Shown piece by piece: positions 26,539 through 36,105 of a stretch of 64,000 bases of DNA (position 1 is its first letter; each line of letters starts with the position of its first letter). The stretch lies in NCBI GenBank assembly GCA_051747265.1, contig JBNJFY010000009.1:62001-126000 (forward strand), read 5' to 3'. The notes under the pieces are model-generated. The model saw only the letters and a program-made list of their open reading frames with translations. It had not been told where the DNA came from and searched no databases. The stretch is from JBNJFY01 sp051747265. GTDB taxonomy: Bacteria > Bacteroidota > Rhodothermia > Balneolales > Balneolaceae. The position numbers and the translations under genes are program-made.

Positions 26539-27864
26539 CAACAAGTTGCTAGCCAAGTTGGCCAAATCAGATCGTTCCCCTTTTTCCAGATTTACGTGAG
26601 CGTATAAAGCGTTATTTTGCATGCGATCCACCAAGTAGGATAGCCCGTTGCTTTGGGTATCCAGGTAGGGGGTATCAATTTGGAAGATATCTCCCGTAAA
26701 GATGATTTTGGTGTTTTCGCCAGCTCGGGTGATGATGGTTTTAATTTCATGGGGGGTTAGATTTTGGGCCTCATCCACAATAAAAATCACATTAGAGAGG
26801 CTGCGACCACGAATATAGGCCAACGGCTCGATCCGCAGTTTCCCGTTCTCCACCATGTCATTCACCTTCTGAAACCGCTTGTCATTTTCTTTGAATTGAC
26901 TCTTGATGAAGCTCAAATTATCCCACAGCGGCTGCATATAGGGATCAATCTTGGAGGTAACATCACCGGGCAAATACCCCAGATCACGGTTACTGAGGGG
27001 CACAATGGGCCGAGCCAGAAAAATCTGCTGATACTGCTGCCGCTGCTCAATGGCACTGGCCAGGGCCAATAATGTTTTCCCGGTTCCAGCCGCCCCGGTG
27101 AGCGACAACAACAGAATATTGGGATTCATCAGCGCGTGCATGGCAAAAATCTGCTCGGCGTTGCGGGGCTTGATGCCATACGCCATGCGCTTATCCACCC
27201 GCTCGATTCGCTTGTTTTCCGGATTGTAATAGGCAAGGGCCGACTTGGATCGGCGTTTTAAGATGTAGAAGTGGTTATCGATGGGATTCTTATCCACTTT
27301 ATCCACGGCCACATACCCTTGGTTAAACAAGTCATCGATAATGCTGGCGTCCTTAATGTTGACCTCTGTATTTCCACGATACAGGTGATCAATATCTTTG
27401 ATTCGGATGGTTTCATAATCTTCGGCGGCCAAATTCAACGCTCTTGCTTTCAATCTGAGGTTGATGTCTTTGGATACCAGCGTCACCTTTCGATCGGGAT
27501 AATCCTCTTTCAGTTTCAGCGCGGCGTTGATAATTCGATGGTCGTTCTTGCTGCTACCAAACACTTGATTGGCGTCCAGCGGCTGCCCCTCATCGGCTAC
27601 CACCTTCAAGCGCCCTTTGCTGGAGCCATTGATGGGAATCCATTGCTGCAACAAATTGTGATCGGATAAACGGTCCAGAAAACGAATACACTCCCTGGCA
27701 TGCAGATTGATGACCGTATTCCCCTTTTTGAAACTGTCCAATTCCTCTAAAACAGTGATGGGAATGGCTACATCGTGCTTGTCAAAACTTTCAATGGATT
27801 TGAAATCAAACAGGAGAACGGACGTATCCAGCACGAAAATTTTCTTTGCGCGACTTATGCTCAT
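26536..27864 (-). CDS. PIN domain-PhoH family ATPase fusion
   Basis: This 442-residue protein joins an N-terminal PIN nuclease-like domain (about 1-145; KIFVLDTSVLL, with Asp13 and later acidic residues expected to hold metal) to a PhoH-type ATPase domain (about 245-442). The ATPase has Walker A LTGAAGTGKTLLA and Walker B FIVDEAQNLTP. This is the PhoH2/YlaK layout; related PIN-PhoH proteins act as RNA helicase-nucleases. RNA turnover is family inference. ATG 27864 (MSISRAKK) was chosen. It converges on murI across an inverted repeat. Confidence 0.9.
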   Translation of the reverse strand: MSISRAKKIFVLDTSVLLFDFKSIESFDKHDVAIPITVLEELDSFKKGNTVINLHARECIRFLDRLSDHNLLQQWIPINGSSKGRLKVVADEGQPLDANQVFGSSKNDHRIINAALKLKEDYPDRKVTLVSKDINLRLKARALNLAAEDYETIRIKDIDHLYRGNTEVNIKDASIIDDLFNQGYVAVDKVDKNPIDNHFYILKRRSKSALAYYNPENKRIERVDKRMAYGIKPRNAEQIFAMHALMNPNILLLSLTGAAGTGKTLLALASAIEQRQQYQQIFLARPIVPLSNRDLGYLPGDVTSKIDPYMQPLWDNLSFIKSQFKENDKRFQKVNDMVENGKLRIEPLAYIRGRSLSNVIFIVDEAQNLTPHEIKTIITRAGENTKIIFTGDIFQIDTPYLDTQSNGLSYLVDRMQNNALYAHVNLEKGERSDLANLASNLL

Positions 27865-27957
27865 GGGGCAGGGGCTTGATGTGATAGATTGCGAATCAAC
27901 GCAGAGCAATTATTTTAGAAATAAATGGTACCGCTGTAACGGAATTAAACCAAAATA

Positions 27958-28761
27958 TCAGCTACTTGAAACCGCAAATAAGGTAATGGATGCAGCCACC
28001 CCGGCATTCAAACTTTCCACCTCTTGATTATCCGACGCCGAACCGATTTCGATGGAATCAATGCCCGCTCCCTGCGGATAATTTCGAATGCCATGGCCTT
28101 CATTTCCAATCACCAAGATGAGACGCTCGGGAAGCGGCTTTGCCTCCTTCAATCGTCGGCTTTGTTCACTCGTCTCCAGACGCCAACTTTGCCAACCTTC
28201 AAAACTGTTGGCCTCCGGCAATTGCCGCAGATCTACCGACAGGAGCGGGATGGAACCAGTGGCTCCGGCCGTACTGCGCACCACTTTGGGATTCCAGGGA
28301 TCCACCGTGCCTTGACCCAACAACAGGGCATCGGCTCCGAACCAGACCGCGGAACGTATAATTGTGCCCAGGTTGCCCGGATCCTGTAACTCATCCAGTG
28401 CCACAATGCGATTGAAATTCGGATTACTTAACACCTCATCCAACGAAGGTTCCTGCGGAATTGCGCATACCGCCAAAACTCCCTGGGGATGATCGGTATT
28501 GGCAAGTTCAATAAATGATCCCCGATCGATCTGATAAGCCTGGTTAGAAGCAACTATCGACTTCCATTCCGCTTGCTCCCATAGCCGATTCTGCTCATCA
28601 AACAACAACCAATTTATCGTAACGCTGCCATTTTCCGCCATCTGCCGAACCGCGCGTTGTCCTTCAATGACAAACAACCCAAATTTTTTCCGATATTTAC
28701 GGCGCTGTAGTTTACGGAGTTTCTTCGTTCGCGCGTTAGATAGGATTCTAAGAGGAGCCAT
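27958..28761 (-). CDS. TrmH/SpoU family RNA 2'-O-methyltransferase
   Basis: This 267-residue enzyme has a basic N-terminal substrate-binding domain (about 1-100, ILSNARTKKLRKLQRRKYRK, then FVIEGQRAVRQM) and a SPOUT methyltransferase domain with a trefoil knot. The three family motifs are visible: LDELQDPGNLGTIIRSA (motif 1), LILVIGNEGHGI (motif 2) and VESLNAGVAASITLF (motif 3). It should methylate a ribose of rRNA or tRNA using SAM. The specific nucleotide cannot be decided from sequence alone. It is about 100 bp upstream of the PIN-PhoH start on the same strand. Confidence 0.92.
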   Translation of the reverse strand: MAPLRILSNARTKKLRKLQRRKYRKKFGLFVIEGQRAVRQMAENGSVTINWLLFDEQNRLWEQAEWKSIVASNQAYQIDRGSFIELANTDHPQGVLAVCAIPQEPSLDEVLSNPNFNRIVALDELQDPGNLGTIIRSAVWFGADALLLGQGTVDPWNPKVVRSTAGATGSIPLLSVDLRQLPEANSFEGWQSWRLETSEQSRRLKEAKPLPERLILVIGNEGHGIRNYPQGAGIDSIEIGSASDNQEVESLNAGVAASITLFAVSSS

Positions 28762-28860
28762 TATTTTGTATACTCTGACCGGGAATTTCTATTTACAAAC
28801 AGTTATTTAATATTACACGCAAACACAGGTAATCATAATTCATCATATAAACCAAATACC

Positions 28861-30378
28861 ATGAAAGATTTTTTGAAAAATCTCGGAATTGAGGAGGTCA
28901 ATAACGGGACCAGCACCGGGCAGGAGTTTGTTGCTGGAGAGTCCGATGAGATGTTGACTAGCACTACTCCTATCGATGGCAGTACCATTGGAAAAGTATC
29001 GGCCACCACACGCGAACAGTATGAGCAGGTGATTGACAAAGCTCAGGATGCATTTGAGGTGTGGCGCAACACGCCCGGCCCTAAGCGCGGAGAAATTGTT
29101 CGTCAGATCGGTCTTGAACTCCGCGAGCACAAAGACGACTTGGGAAAACTGGTCACCTACGAAATGGGCAAGATCTACCAAGAAGGTCTGGGCGAAGTAC
29201 AGGAGATGATCGATATCTGTGATTTTGCCGTCGGCCAATCTCGCATGCTGTACGGTAAAACCATGACCTCGGAGCGTCCCAACCACCGCCTGTATGAGCA
29301 GTGGCACCCGCTGGGTATTACCGGCATTGTAACCGCGTTTAACTTTCCGGTAGCCGTGTACAGCTGGAACGCCATGATCGCCGCTATTTGCGGAGATGTG
29401 GTCATCTGGAAGCCTTCCGAAAAAGCGCCGCTGTGCGGAATTGCCGTTCAAAAAATTGTAGCTAAGGTGCTCAAGCGCAACGGGCTGCCTGAAGGAATAT
29501 TTAACCTGGTGAACGGTGGACGTGAGGTTGGCGAGTTCATGACCAACGATGATCGCGTACCGTTGATCTCCGCTACCGGTTCCATCCGTATGGGTAAACA
29601 AGTAGCCCAAACCGTAGGAGCTCGATTGGGCAAAACCATTCTGGAGCTGGGCGGAAACAACGCTGCCGTAGTTACGCCCGATGCCGACTTGGAGATGGCC
29701 GCTCGAGCTATCGCCTTCGGAGCCGTGGGAACCGCTGGTCAACGCTGTACCTCCACGCGCCGTGTGATTGTGCACGAAGATATGTATGATAAGATCAAAG
29801 ATCGGATGATTGAGATCTATGAGCAGGTCACCATCGGTAATCCGCTGGATGAAAACACACTGGTCGGGCCGCTTATCGACCAGGATGCGGTGGATATGAT
29901 GCAAAACGCACTGCAAGAAGTGCAGGAAGCCGGCGGCGAAGTCCTCTATGGAGGCGAAGTCATTGACGGCGAAGGTCATTATGTGAAACCAGCCATCGTA
30001 CTTGCCGAAAATCACTACGACATTGTGCAGGAAGAAACCTTTGCCCCCATCCTCTACTTAATCAAGTATTCCGATCTGGATGAGGCGCTGGAATACCACA
30101 ACGGTGTGAAGCAGGGACTTAGCTCCGCCATGTTCACTACCAACATGCGTGAGATGGAAACCTTCCTCAGCGCTCGCGGCTCCGACTGCGGTATTGCTAA
30201 CATCAATACCGGTACCAGTGGTGCGGAAATCGGTGGTGCGTTCGGTGGCGAAAAAGAAACCGGCGGCGGACGCGAATCCGGCTCAGACGCTTGGAAGGCG
30301 TATATGCGACGTCAGACCAATACCATTAATTATGGGGAAGAACTACCTCTTGCCCAGGGTATCGAGTTCGACGTCTAA
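28861..30378 (+). CDS. Aldehyde dehydrogenase, ALDH7 (antiquitin / piperideine-6-carboxylate) type
   Basis: This 505-residue NAD(P)-dependent enzyme oxidises an aldehyde to an acid. The catalytic cysteine lies in GTAGQRCTSTRR and the general-base glutamate in ILELGGNNAAV; the cofactor region includes TGIVTAFNFPVAVYSWN and WKPSEKAPL. ICDFAVGQSRMLYGKTM and the NINTGTSGAEIGGAFGGEK end are characteristic of the ALDH7 group, whose usual substrate is alpha-aminoadipic semialdehyde in lysine breakdown. The lysine link is by family only. It stands alone, with a strong terminator downstream. Confidence 0.9.
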   Translation: MKDFLKNLGIEEVNNGTSTGQEFVAGESDEMLTSTTPIDGSTIGKVSATTREQYEQVIDKAQDAFEVWRNTPGPKRGEIVRQIGLELREHKDDLGKLVTYEMGKIYQEGLGEVQEMIDICDFAVGQSRMLYGKTMTSERPNHRLYEQWHPLGITGIVTAFNFPVAVYSWNAMIAAICGDVVIWKPSEKAPLCGIAVQKIVAKVLKRNGLPEGIFNLVNGGREVGEFMTNDDRVPLISATGSIRMGKQVAQTVGARLGKTILELGGNNAAVVTPDADLEMAARAIAFGAVGTAGQRCTSTRRVIVHEDMYDKIKDRMIEIYEQVTIGNPLDENTLVGPLIDQDAVDMMQNALQEVQEAGGEVLYGGEVIDGEGHYVKPAIVLAENHYDIVQEETFAPILYLIKYSDLDEALEYHNGVKQGLSSAMFTTNMREMETFLSARGSDCGIANINTGTSGAEIGGAFGGEKETGGGRESGSDAWKAYMRRQTNTINYGEELPLAQGIEFDV

Positions 30379-30395
30379 ATAACCCCCACTATTCA

Positions 30396-30434
30396 AAAAA
30401 AGGCTTCCCAATTCATTTTGGGAAGCCTTTTTTG
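30396..30434. terminator. Bidirectional rho-independent terminator
   Basis: A long stem (30396-30411 with 30419-30434, core AGGCTTCCC/GGGAAGCCT) with a T-run on the plus side and an A-run on the other serves both the aldehyde dehydrogenase and the convergent DUF3078 gene. Confidence 0.92.
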
Positions 30435-30456
30435 TTTTATAAAAATCCCTGACCGA

Positions 30457-31341
30457 TCAGATCAAACGGAAGGACACGCCCAGCGAAAGCACTTGTTTTA
30501 TCTGTACTTCGGTGGAATAATCCTTGTCGTACTGTAACACAAATTGCAGAGAGGTATTGATCAGATTATTGATCTTACCCACCAACTCATTGGAAAACAC
30601 CACATCCGTATAGCTCATATCATTCTCGGGATTATAGAATAACTCGGCATTGCCGGTGTAGATAAAGTTGGGCAACACTTCTAATTCAATACCGGTGTTC
30701 AAGCTTACCCCAGCCTCAAATCGGAAGTTTTCGCCTTCCTCTAGTCCGTATAGGGTGGACAGGTCTGTCTCACTAACTATAGTCTGCTTCATACCCAAAC
30801 CGCCCTCGGCACTAAAATAATCCACCGGTTGGTAAGATACACCCAACAATTCTTTAAAATAGCCAGGCGCCATAAATTGTGATTGCAGAACCGCGGGATC
30901 AACCTCGTAGTCATACCCTTTATCAAACTGTGTATTGAAGGTAAGGCTCCCAATGCCCGACCAAGCCGAATGATCAAAATTGTAGGTGAATTTATTTTTC
31001 ACCAGGATCAGGTCATCGGTCTTGCGCACCTCATCAGCATTGATTTTGGATTTCCCGTATTTCAGGTTTAGCCCAAATCCGTAGCCAAACTTATCCTTTT
31101 TAAATTTTGCTTGGTATAGCGTTGAAGCCGTGCCACTGATCGTGTTTACGCCCCCTTGACTCCAGTTCGAGTAGGCGGCCTGTGAACCGTTCAAACTTCC
31201 TACCCATTCATTGCTCCAACCCGCCAGTGTATCAGGAATAGCGATAGTGATATCCTGAGCCTTGGTGGGCACGGTGCCTAAACCTATTAGAAACAGGCCT
31301 AGCGCACCGGCTAGTAGTGTCTTCTTAAATGATTGCTTCAT
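30457..31341 (-). CDS. DUF3078 outer-membrane beta-barrel protein
   Basis: This 294-residue protein has a signal peptide (VPTKAQ) and then a chain of amphipathic beta strands ending in LSLGVSFRLI, as in outer-membrane barrels. SLNGSQAAYSNWSQGGVNTI near the N-terminus is the hallmark of DUF3078, a Bacteroidota-type family of unknown function. Every second or third strand ends in an aromatic residue. It is single and flanked by a terminator. Confidence 0.85.
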   Translation of the reverse strand: MKQSFKKTLLAGALGLFLIGLGTVPTKAQDITIAIPDTLAGWSNEWVGSLNGSQAAYSNWSQGGVNTISGTASTLYQAKFKKDKFGYGFGLNLKYGKSKINADEVRKTDDLILVKNKFTYNFDHSAWSGIGSLTFNTQFDKGYDYEVDPAVLQSQFMAPGYFKELLGVSYQPVDYFSAEGGLGMKQTIVSETDLSTLYGLEEGENFRFEAGVSLNTGIELEVLPNFIYTGNAELFYNPENDMSYTDVVFSNELVGKINNLINTSLQFVLQYDKDYSTEVQIKQVLSLGVSFRLI

Positions 31342-31443
31342 CGATATAAGATAATTAAATGATCAAAGTTATTGCGTTGGGGTTCATCGTATTAGCTGTT
31401 AATCTAACAACTCCAAAACCAGTCATATCATTCAAAAAATTAT

Positions 31444-31962
31444 TTACTGGCCCCAATTTAACTCTACCTTATTACAAGCGCCCGCATCGGTAAACCGTAC
31501 CTCCACATGCTCGTTCAATTTGGTGGGGATGCGCTTTCCAACAATATTGGCCATTATGGGCCAAGCCCGGTGCCCCCGATCAATAAGAGCGAGCGTTTTT
31601 AAGCTTTGCGGGGAGACTTGCGTTAATATTTCGCCCAACGCTTTCATCATGGTTTTACCCGAAAAAATCACATCATCAATAAGTACCAGATGCTCGTGTC
31701 GCGCAACCAAATCACGCGCGTCGGAGGGATCCCCACTTTGTTTGACATGCCAGGGAGCTACTTCTACCGGATCCGACGAAACAAGGGCCCAGCGCTCCGC
31801 GATATCTGCTGCCAGCCAGCTTCCCCGTTGATCAATACCGATCAAGCCCAACGAAGTCTCGGGCAGATGCTGCTCATACAATTCCAACGTCATCCGCTCC
31901 AGGGTACGGTCGATATGCCCACGATCCATTAAAATCACTGCTTGACGTACTTTATCGGTCAT
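31444..31962 (-). CDS. pyrR: PyrR-type phosphoribosyltransferase / pyrimidine regulator
   Basis: This 172-residue protein belongs to the type I phosphoribosyltransferase fold. The PRPP-binding loop is LVLIDDVIFSGKTMMKAL, and GLIGIDQRGSWLAADIAERW and ALIDRGHRAWPIMANIVGK are the other PyrR hallmarks. PyrR binds pyr mRNA in response to UMP in Gram-positives and has uracil phosphoribosyltransferase activity. Whether this one binds RNA is unknown, since no attenuator was recognised here; pyrF is 17 kb away. ATG 31962 (MTDKVRQAV) was chosen over upstream in-frame codons. It is divergent from ytxH. Confidence 0.88.
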   Translation of the reverse strand: MTDKVRQAVILMDRGHIDRTLERMTLELYEQHLPETSLGLIGIDQRGSWLAADIAERWALVSSDPVEVAPWHVKQSGDPSDARDLVARHEHLVLIDDVIFSGKTMMKALGEILTQVSPQSLKTLALIDRGHRAWPIMANIVGKRIPTKLNEHVEVRFTDAGACNKVELNWGQ

Positions 31963-32080
31963 AACATCTCTGCCTAATTTCACAAAATCCGCTTTAAAAC
32001 AGAGTCCAAGATATGTATAATTAAGAAACAAACCGATCCTCCGTTCTCGGGGATCCATCAAGCATTCAGGAGGTAACCTT

Positions 32081-32383
32081 ATGGCTACTCGTTCTAACCT
32101 TGGTTTACTGTTATTGGCAGCCAGTTCATTTGCCGGTGGCTTAGCATTGGGATTATTACTTACTCCGCAATCCGGTCGTAAAAATCGAGAGTGGATTGCC
32201 CAAAATGCCGATCAAATGCGCAAGTGGGCCGATGAAAAAAGTAAAGAAGCGCGCCACCACAGCGAAGAAAAACTCCATAAAATCTCAGAGAGTGTTCGAG
32301 ACGGGGTGCGTCACAACATGCCCGACCTATATGAGGCCACCGAAGATCTAACCTTGGATGGTGATTCATTGATTGATGGGTGA
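32081..32383 (+). CDS. YtxH domain-containing small membrane protein
   Basis: This 100-residue protein has one N-terminal transmembrane helix (LGLLLLAASSFAGGLALGLLL) followed by the YtxH signature TPQSGRKNREW and a long charged helix to the C-terminus. Homologues are general stress proteins of unknown mechanism. It is preceded by a perfect AGGAGGT ribosome site 6 nt upstream of ATG. Its last 8 bases overlap the start of the DUF2851 gene, so the two are translationally coupled. Confidence 0.85.
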   Translation: MATRSNLGLLLLAASSFAGGLALGLLLTPQSGRKNREWIAQNADQMRKWADEKSKEARHHSEEKLHKISESVRDGVRHNMPDLYEATEDLTLDGDSLIDG

Positions 32384-33554
32384 ACCGGCGATCCATAATG
32401 AGTCGTTTTTACAGTGGCTATGGGGAACCCTTCGATTTGATACCCAATCCTTGGTCACCGAATCCGGTGATTCTCTGTTGATTTTGGATCCGGGTCAACT
32501 CAATACCAGTGATGGTCCGGATTTTACCCAGTGCCACCTTTCGATGGGCCCAATGGAATGGCGCGGCGATATCGAACTGCATATTGAAGAATCCGCGTGG
32601 TATCATCACGGACATCACCGGGATCCGAATTATGACAATGTGGTACTCCATGTGTTTCTGCAGCCGGGCAATCCGGCCCGCCGCTCCGATGGTACCCATC
32701 CACCGCGTCTGAATTTATCTACCGCGCTGCCCCCGCAATTACAACAACTCACCCATACCTTTGCCCAACCCGAACGCTTGGCCTGTCATCATTTAATCCA
32801 GCACCTCTCCGAGGAAACCCTACGCACCCAATTTGACCGGGCGCACCGGGAGTACTTCGAGCAGAAGGTAGACGACTTGTTGCAATTTTACCCCAGTGAA
32901 TTTCCATTGGACGCGGCATGGCGCCAAATGGTACTCACCGCACTTTTCGACGGTCTGGGGATCTCACGAAACCGGGAACCCATGCGCCAGCTACTTAATC
33001 AGCTATCGCTGGATTTCAGCGGATCCACCCGGTATGATCCGGAAGCCCTGCGCCTTCGTGCGCTTCAACGATCAGGTATCCATGCCGGAACCTCCCAATT
33101 CTCATGGAAACGCAAAGGATGCCGCCCTGCCAATCGCCCACAATTACGTATTCAACAAGGCGTCTGGTTGATTCCCTATCTTCTGGCTACCCCGCTTCGC
33201 GCATTTTTGGATGCGGATCCCGCAGCCTATTGGGAGGAGTGGTTGGAGCAATCGCCCCCATCACTACGTATAGGCCAACAGAGAAGCAAAATCCTATTTG
33301 GAACTGTTTTTCTACCTTCCCTATATTTGCTGGGCGCCCTTGGGGCATCCGCTTCATTGAAGCATCGTTCTTTTACCTGCTGGCAGAATCTAACTACACC
33401 GATTCCGAAATCGTTGCTGCGGCCCTTTCAAGAAAGTGATGTGGCAGCTTCAACCTATCAACATCGGTTGGGTTCAGTTTATCAACTACGGCACTACTGC
33501 CGCCCCCACCGATGCCACGATTGTGAAATTTTAAAAAAATCACTTCGTGCTTGA
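32376..33554 (+). CDS. DUF2851 family protein
   Basis: This 392-residue cytoplasmic protein matches DUF2851: ESFLQWLWGTLRFD, then LILDPGQLNTSDGPDF and WRGDIELHIEESAWYHHGHH near the N-terminus, with YDNVVLHVF. The C-terminus has a cysteine/histidine cluster (YCRPHRCHDCEI), which might bind zinc or an Fe-S cluster. Function is unknown for the family. ATG 32376 is used; it starts inside the upstream ytxH gene. The tRNA-Gln gene follows after 51 bp. Confidence 0.88.
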   Translation: MGEPAIHNESFLQWLWGTLRFDTQSLVTESGDSLLILDPGQLNTSDGPDFTQCHLSMGPMEWRGDIELHIEESAWYHHGHHRDPNYDNVVLHVFLQPGNPARRSDGTHPPRLNLSTALPPQLQQLTHTFAQPERLACHHLIQHLSEETLRTQFDRAHREYFEQKVDDLLQFYPSEFPLDAAWRQMVLTALFDGLGISRNREPMRQLLNQLSLDFSGSTRYDPEALRLRALQRSGIHAGTSQFSWKRKGCRPANRPQLRIQQGVWLIPYLLATPLRAFLDADPAAYWEEWLEQSPPSLRIGQQRSKILFGTVFLPSLYLLGALGASASLKHRSFTCWQNLTTPIPKSLLRPFQESDVAASTYQHRLGSVYQLRHYCRPHRCHDCEILKKSLRA

Positions 33555-33605
33555 TTCCTAAAATCGGAATCCCTATCATTGGAATCTGTCAGCGACAGCT
33601 ATCAT

Positions 33606-33676
33606 TGCCCGGTCGTCTAATGGCAGGACAGCGGTTTTTGGTACCGTCAGTGGGGGTTCGAGTCCTCCCCGGGCAA
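33606..33676 (+). tRNA. tRNA-Gln (anticodon TTG)
   Basis: The 71-nt sequence folds into a full cloverleaf: acceptor TGCCCGG/CCGGGCA with discriminator A, anticodon stem GCGGT/ACCGT around a 7-nt loop TTTTGGT with anticodon TTG, and a T-stem GGGGG/CCTCC around TTCGAGT. U1-A72, the weak first pair typical of bacterial tRNA-Gln, supports the identity. The 3' CCA is not encoded. Confidence 0.93.
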
Positions 33677-33690
33677 CTCAGTTTTATCGC

Positions 33691-33722
33691 AAAAGGATGT
33701 CTGAGCAAGTCATCCTTTTTGT
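33691..33722 (+). terminator. Rho-independent terminator of tRNA-Gln
   Basis: Stem AAAAGGATG (33691-33699) pairs with CATCCTTTT (33711-33719) and is followed by more Ts. It ends the tRNA transcript, so prs should have its own promoter within the next 30 bp or receive read-through. Confidence 0.85.
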
Positions 33723-33753
33723 TTATTTGTAAATCCTCAATGCCCGAGCCCCT

Positions 33754-34686
33754 TTGGATACGCCACTAGCTATATTTGCAGGACGCAGCAATCTCGCCCT
33801 CTCTCGTGCTATTGCCGAGGAATATGGCACCGAGTTGGGAGAAATCACCATCAAGAACTTCTCCGACGGTGAAATTTACGCCAAGTATGAGCAAAGCATT
33901 CGGGGCGAAGATGTCTTTGTTATACAATCCACCCCTCCACCGGGAGATAATATTGTTGAGCTGCTTATGTTAATTGACGCGGCTAAACGGGCATCGGTGA
34001 AACGCGTCACTGCGGTGATACCCTACTTTGGATATGCCCGGCAGGATCGTAAAGATAAGCCCAGAGTGTCGATCACCTCTAAGCTGTTGGCCAATTTATT
34101 AACCGAGGCCGGTGCCGATCGCGTTCTGACTATGGATTTACATGCACCTCAGATTCAAGGATTCTTCGACATTCCACTGGATCATCTATATGCCAGCCGG
34201 TTGTTTATTGACCATTTCAAAGAAAATCCGGTGGATAATCTGACCGTTGTGGCACCAGATGTGGGCAGTTTGAAAATGGCTCGGGCTTATGCCAAACGAT
34301 TGAATGCCAATCTGGCTTTTGTAGATAAGCGACGTCCCAAACAAAATGTCGCCGAAGTGATGAATATTATTGGCGAAGTGGACAACAAGAATATTTTATT
34401 GGTAGATGATCTGGTAGATACCGCGGGTACATTGACCAATGCGGCTTCGGCACTTAAAGAGCGTGGCGCATTGAATATTATGGCCACCTGCACCCACCCG
34501 ATCTTATCGGGTCCGGCGTATCAGCGCATTGAAGATTCACCCATTGACAAAATGTTTGTTACCGATACGGTTCCTCTGCGAAAACCATCGGACAAAATAG
34601 TGGTATTGAGCGTGGCGGGCATCTTTGCGGAAGCCATCCAACGCATCCATACCAACGATACCATCAGCGCACTGTTTGACGACTGA
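33754..34686 (+). CDS. prs: Ribose-phosphate pyrophosphokinase
   Basis: This 310-residue enzyme makes PRPP from ribose 5-phosphate and ATP for nucleotide, His and Trp synthesis. Recognisable blocks are LAIFAGRSNLALS at the start, IPYFGYARQDRK (catalytic), DLHAPQIQGFFDIPLDHLYA, and the PRPP loop LLVDDLVDTAGT. The start is TTG 33754; the only nearby ATG (33740) is out of frame, and the usual N-terminal pattern begins at this TTG. It heads the prs-rplY-pth run, a common bacterial order. Confidence 0.95.
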   Translation: MDTPLAIFAGRSNLALSRAIAEEYGTELGEITIKNFSDGEIYAKYEQSIRGEDVFVIQSTPPPGDNIVELLMLIDAAKRASVKRVTAVIPYFGYARQDRKDKPRVSITSKLLANLLTEAGADRVLTMDLHAPQIQGFFDIPLDHLYASRLFIDHFKENPVDNLTVVAPDVGSLKMARAYAKRLNANLAFVDKRRPKQNVAEVMNIIGEVDNKNILLVDDLVDTAGTLTNAASALKERGALNIMATCTHPILSGPAYQRIEDSPIDKMFVTDTVPLRKPSDKIVVLSVAGIFAEAIQRIHTNDTISALFDD

Positions 34687-34755
34687 TGATTCGAAGCGAG
34701 AAAACGTAGTACACATATTATATTTGAATAATCAACAATCATTGGAAACAGGACC

Positions 34756-35451
34756 ATGAGTAAGCCAGAAGTAGTTGAACTTGAAGGTCAAGTGCGCGAG
34801 ACCGGCACCAAATCGGCCAACGAGTTACGCGATGAAATGCGTGTACCTGCTGTATTGTACGGTCCAGAACAGGATGAAAACATCCATTTTTCTGTAGATG
34901 AGCTTGAATTGGAAAAGCTCCTGTCCGTAAGCCGTACGCAAATCGTGCAACTGACGATCGACGGTACTGAATATGAAACCCTATTGAAACGAACCGAATT
35001 TCACCCGGTGACGGATCGTCCCCTGCATGCCGATTTTTACGTCATGCACGAAGATCATCCGGTAACCTTACGCGTTCCGGTCAAACTTACCGGAGTTGCC
35101 GAAGGAGTCCGCGATGGTGGTGGTCGGGTATTCCAGCCTATGTACATTGTACGCGTAAAAGCGCTGCCCGGGGATATTCCCTCCGAGTTTACGCTGGATG
35201 TAACTCCTTTGACCATTGGAGATTCTCTCCACATATCCGATCTGGATCTGGAAGGGGTTACCGCTCTGGACGATCTCTCTCGTACGATAGTGACCATTCG
35301 TCCTCCGAAATCCGAATCCTTGCTACTCGCTACGCAGCCTGAAGTCGCTGAAGGCGAAGAAGAAGTTGAAGGCGAAGAGCTTGCTGAAGGTGAAGAACCT
35401 GAAGAAGGAGCCGAAGGCGAAGAGGCCGCAGAAGAGAGTACTGAAGAGTAA
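34756..35451 (+). CDS. rplY: 50S ribosomal protein L25 (Ctc form)
   Basis: This 231-residue protein has the L25 domain that binds 5S rRNA (about 1-95, with ELRDEMRVPAVLYGP and HADFYVM) followed by the TL5/Ctc C-terminal beta domain (about 100-190). The last 40 residues are an acidic Glu/Gly-rich tail (EGEEEVEGEELAEGEE...), longer than usual and presumably disordered. It is between prs and pth, in one transcription unit. Confidence 0.93.
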   Translation: MSKPEVVELEGQVRETGTKSANELRDEMRVPAVLYGPEQDENIHFSVDELELEKLLSVSRTQIVQLTIDGTEYETLLKRTEFHPVTDRPLHADFYVMHEDHPVTLRVPVKLTGVAEGVRDGGGRVFQPMYIVRVKALPGDIPSEFTLDVTPLTIGDSLHISDLDLEGVTALDDLSRTIVTIRPPKSESLLLATQPEVAEGEEEVEGEELAEGEEPEEGAEGEEAAEESTEE

Positions 35452-35475
35452 TTCTGAATTCAATACCGGGACAGT

Positions 35476-36036
35476 ATGCCCCTCATCGTTGGGCTTGGAA
35501 ACATTGGCAAAGAGTACAACGGTACACGGCATAATGTCGGGTTTGAACTGATAGATTTACTTGCAGAATCTATGTCCGTTACCCTGAGCAAGGGTAACGG
35601 ACCTTATTTTTATGGGATTGGTCGTTTCAAAGGGCAACAGGTGGTGCTGCTTAAGCCAACCACTCTGATGAATCGAAGTGGCCGGGCTGTGCGACATGCC
35701 TTAACCTACTTTAATGAGTCCTTGGACCAGACATTGGTGTGCTACGATGATCTTCATCTGGAGGTTGGCCAAATACGGCTTCGTCCCGGCGGAAGTGCCG
35801 CGGGCCATAATGGGGTACAGAATATTATTGACCTGGTGGGGACTAAAAAATTTCCTCGTTTACGATTGGGGATAGGCAGTGATTTTGCTCGTGGTCAACA
35901 GGTAGATTATGTACTATCTCCCTTCTCGCCCAACCAATGCAAAGATATCGATGAAGCATTAGAGGAGGCCCAGGACGCGATTTATTGTTTTCTTCGGGCG
36001 GGGATCAACCAAGCCATGAATGATTACAATGGATAG
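35476..36036 (+). CDS. pth: Peptidyl-tRNA hydrolase
   Basis: This 186-residue enzyme frees tRNA from dropped-off peptidyl-tRNA. The N-terminus LIVGLGNIGKEYNGTRHNVGF includes the catalytic histidine of TRHNVGF (residue 19). KPTTLMNRSG and DDLHLEVGQIRLRPGGSAAGHNG complete the active site. It lies 24 bp after rplY. Length matches bacterial Pth. Confidence 0.95.
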   Translation: MPLIVGLGNIGKEYNGTRHNVGFELIDLLAESMSVTLSKGNGPYFYGIGRFKGQQVVLLKPTTLMNRSGRAVRHALTYFNESLDQTLVCYDDLHLEVGQIRLRPGGSAAGHNGVQNIIDLVGTKKFPRLRLGIGSDFARGQQVDYVLSPFSPNQCKDIDEALEEAQDAIYCFLRAGINQAMNDYNG

Positions 36037-36105
36037 TAACCTTTCCAATGCCTTTATTTAGAACAGCTTTTTACGCTTAACGTTCAAAAAACCATCTAAA
36101 ATAAC

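Noticed and set aside
28843..30015. A 390-codon open frame on the minus strand
   Set aside because: It lies fully antisense to the clear ALDH7-type gene, has His/Gln/Phe-rich composition typical of an antisense shadow, and matches nothing.
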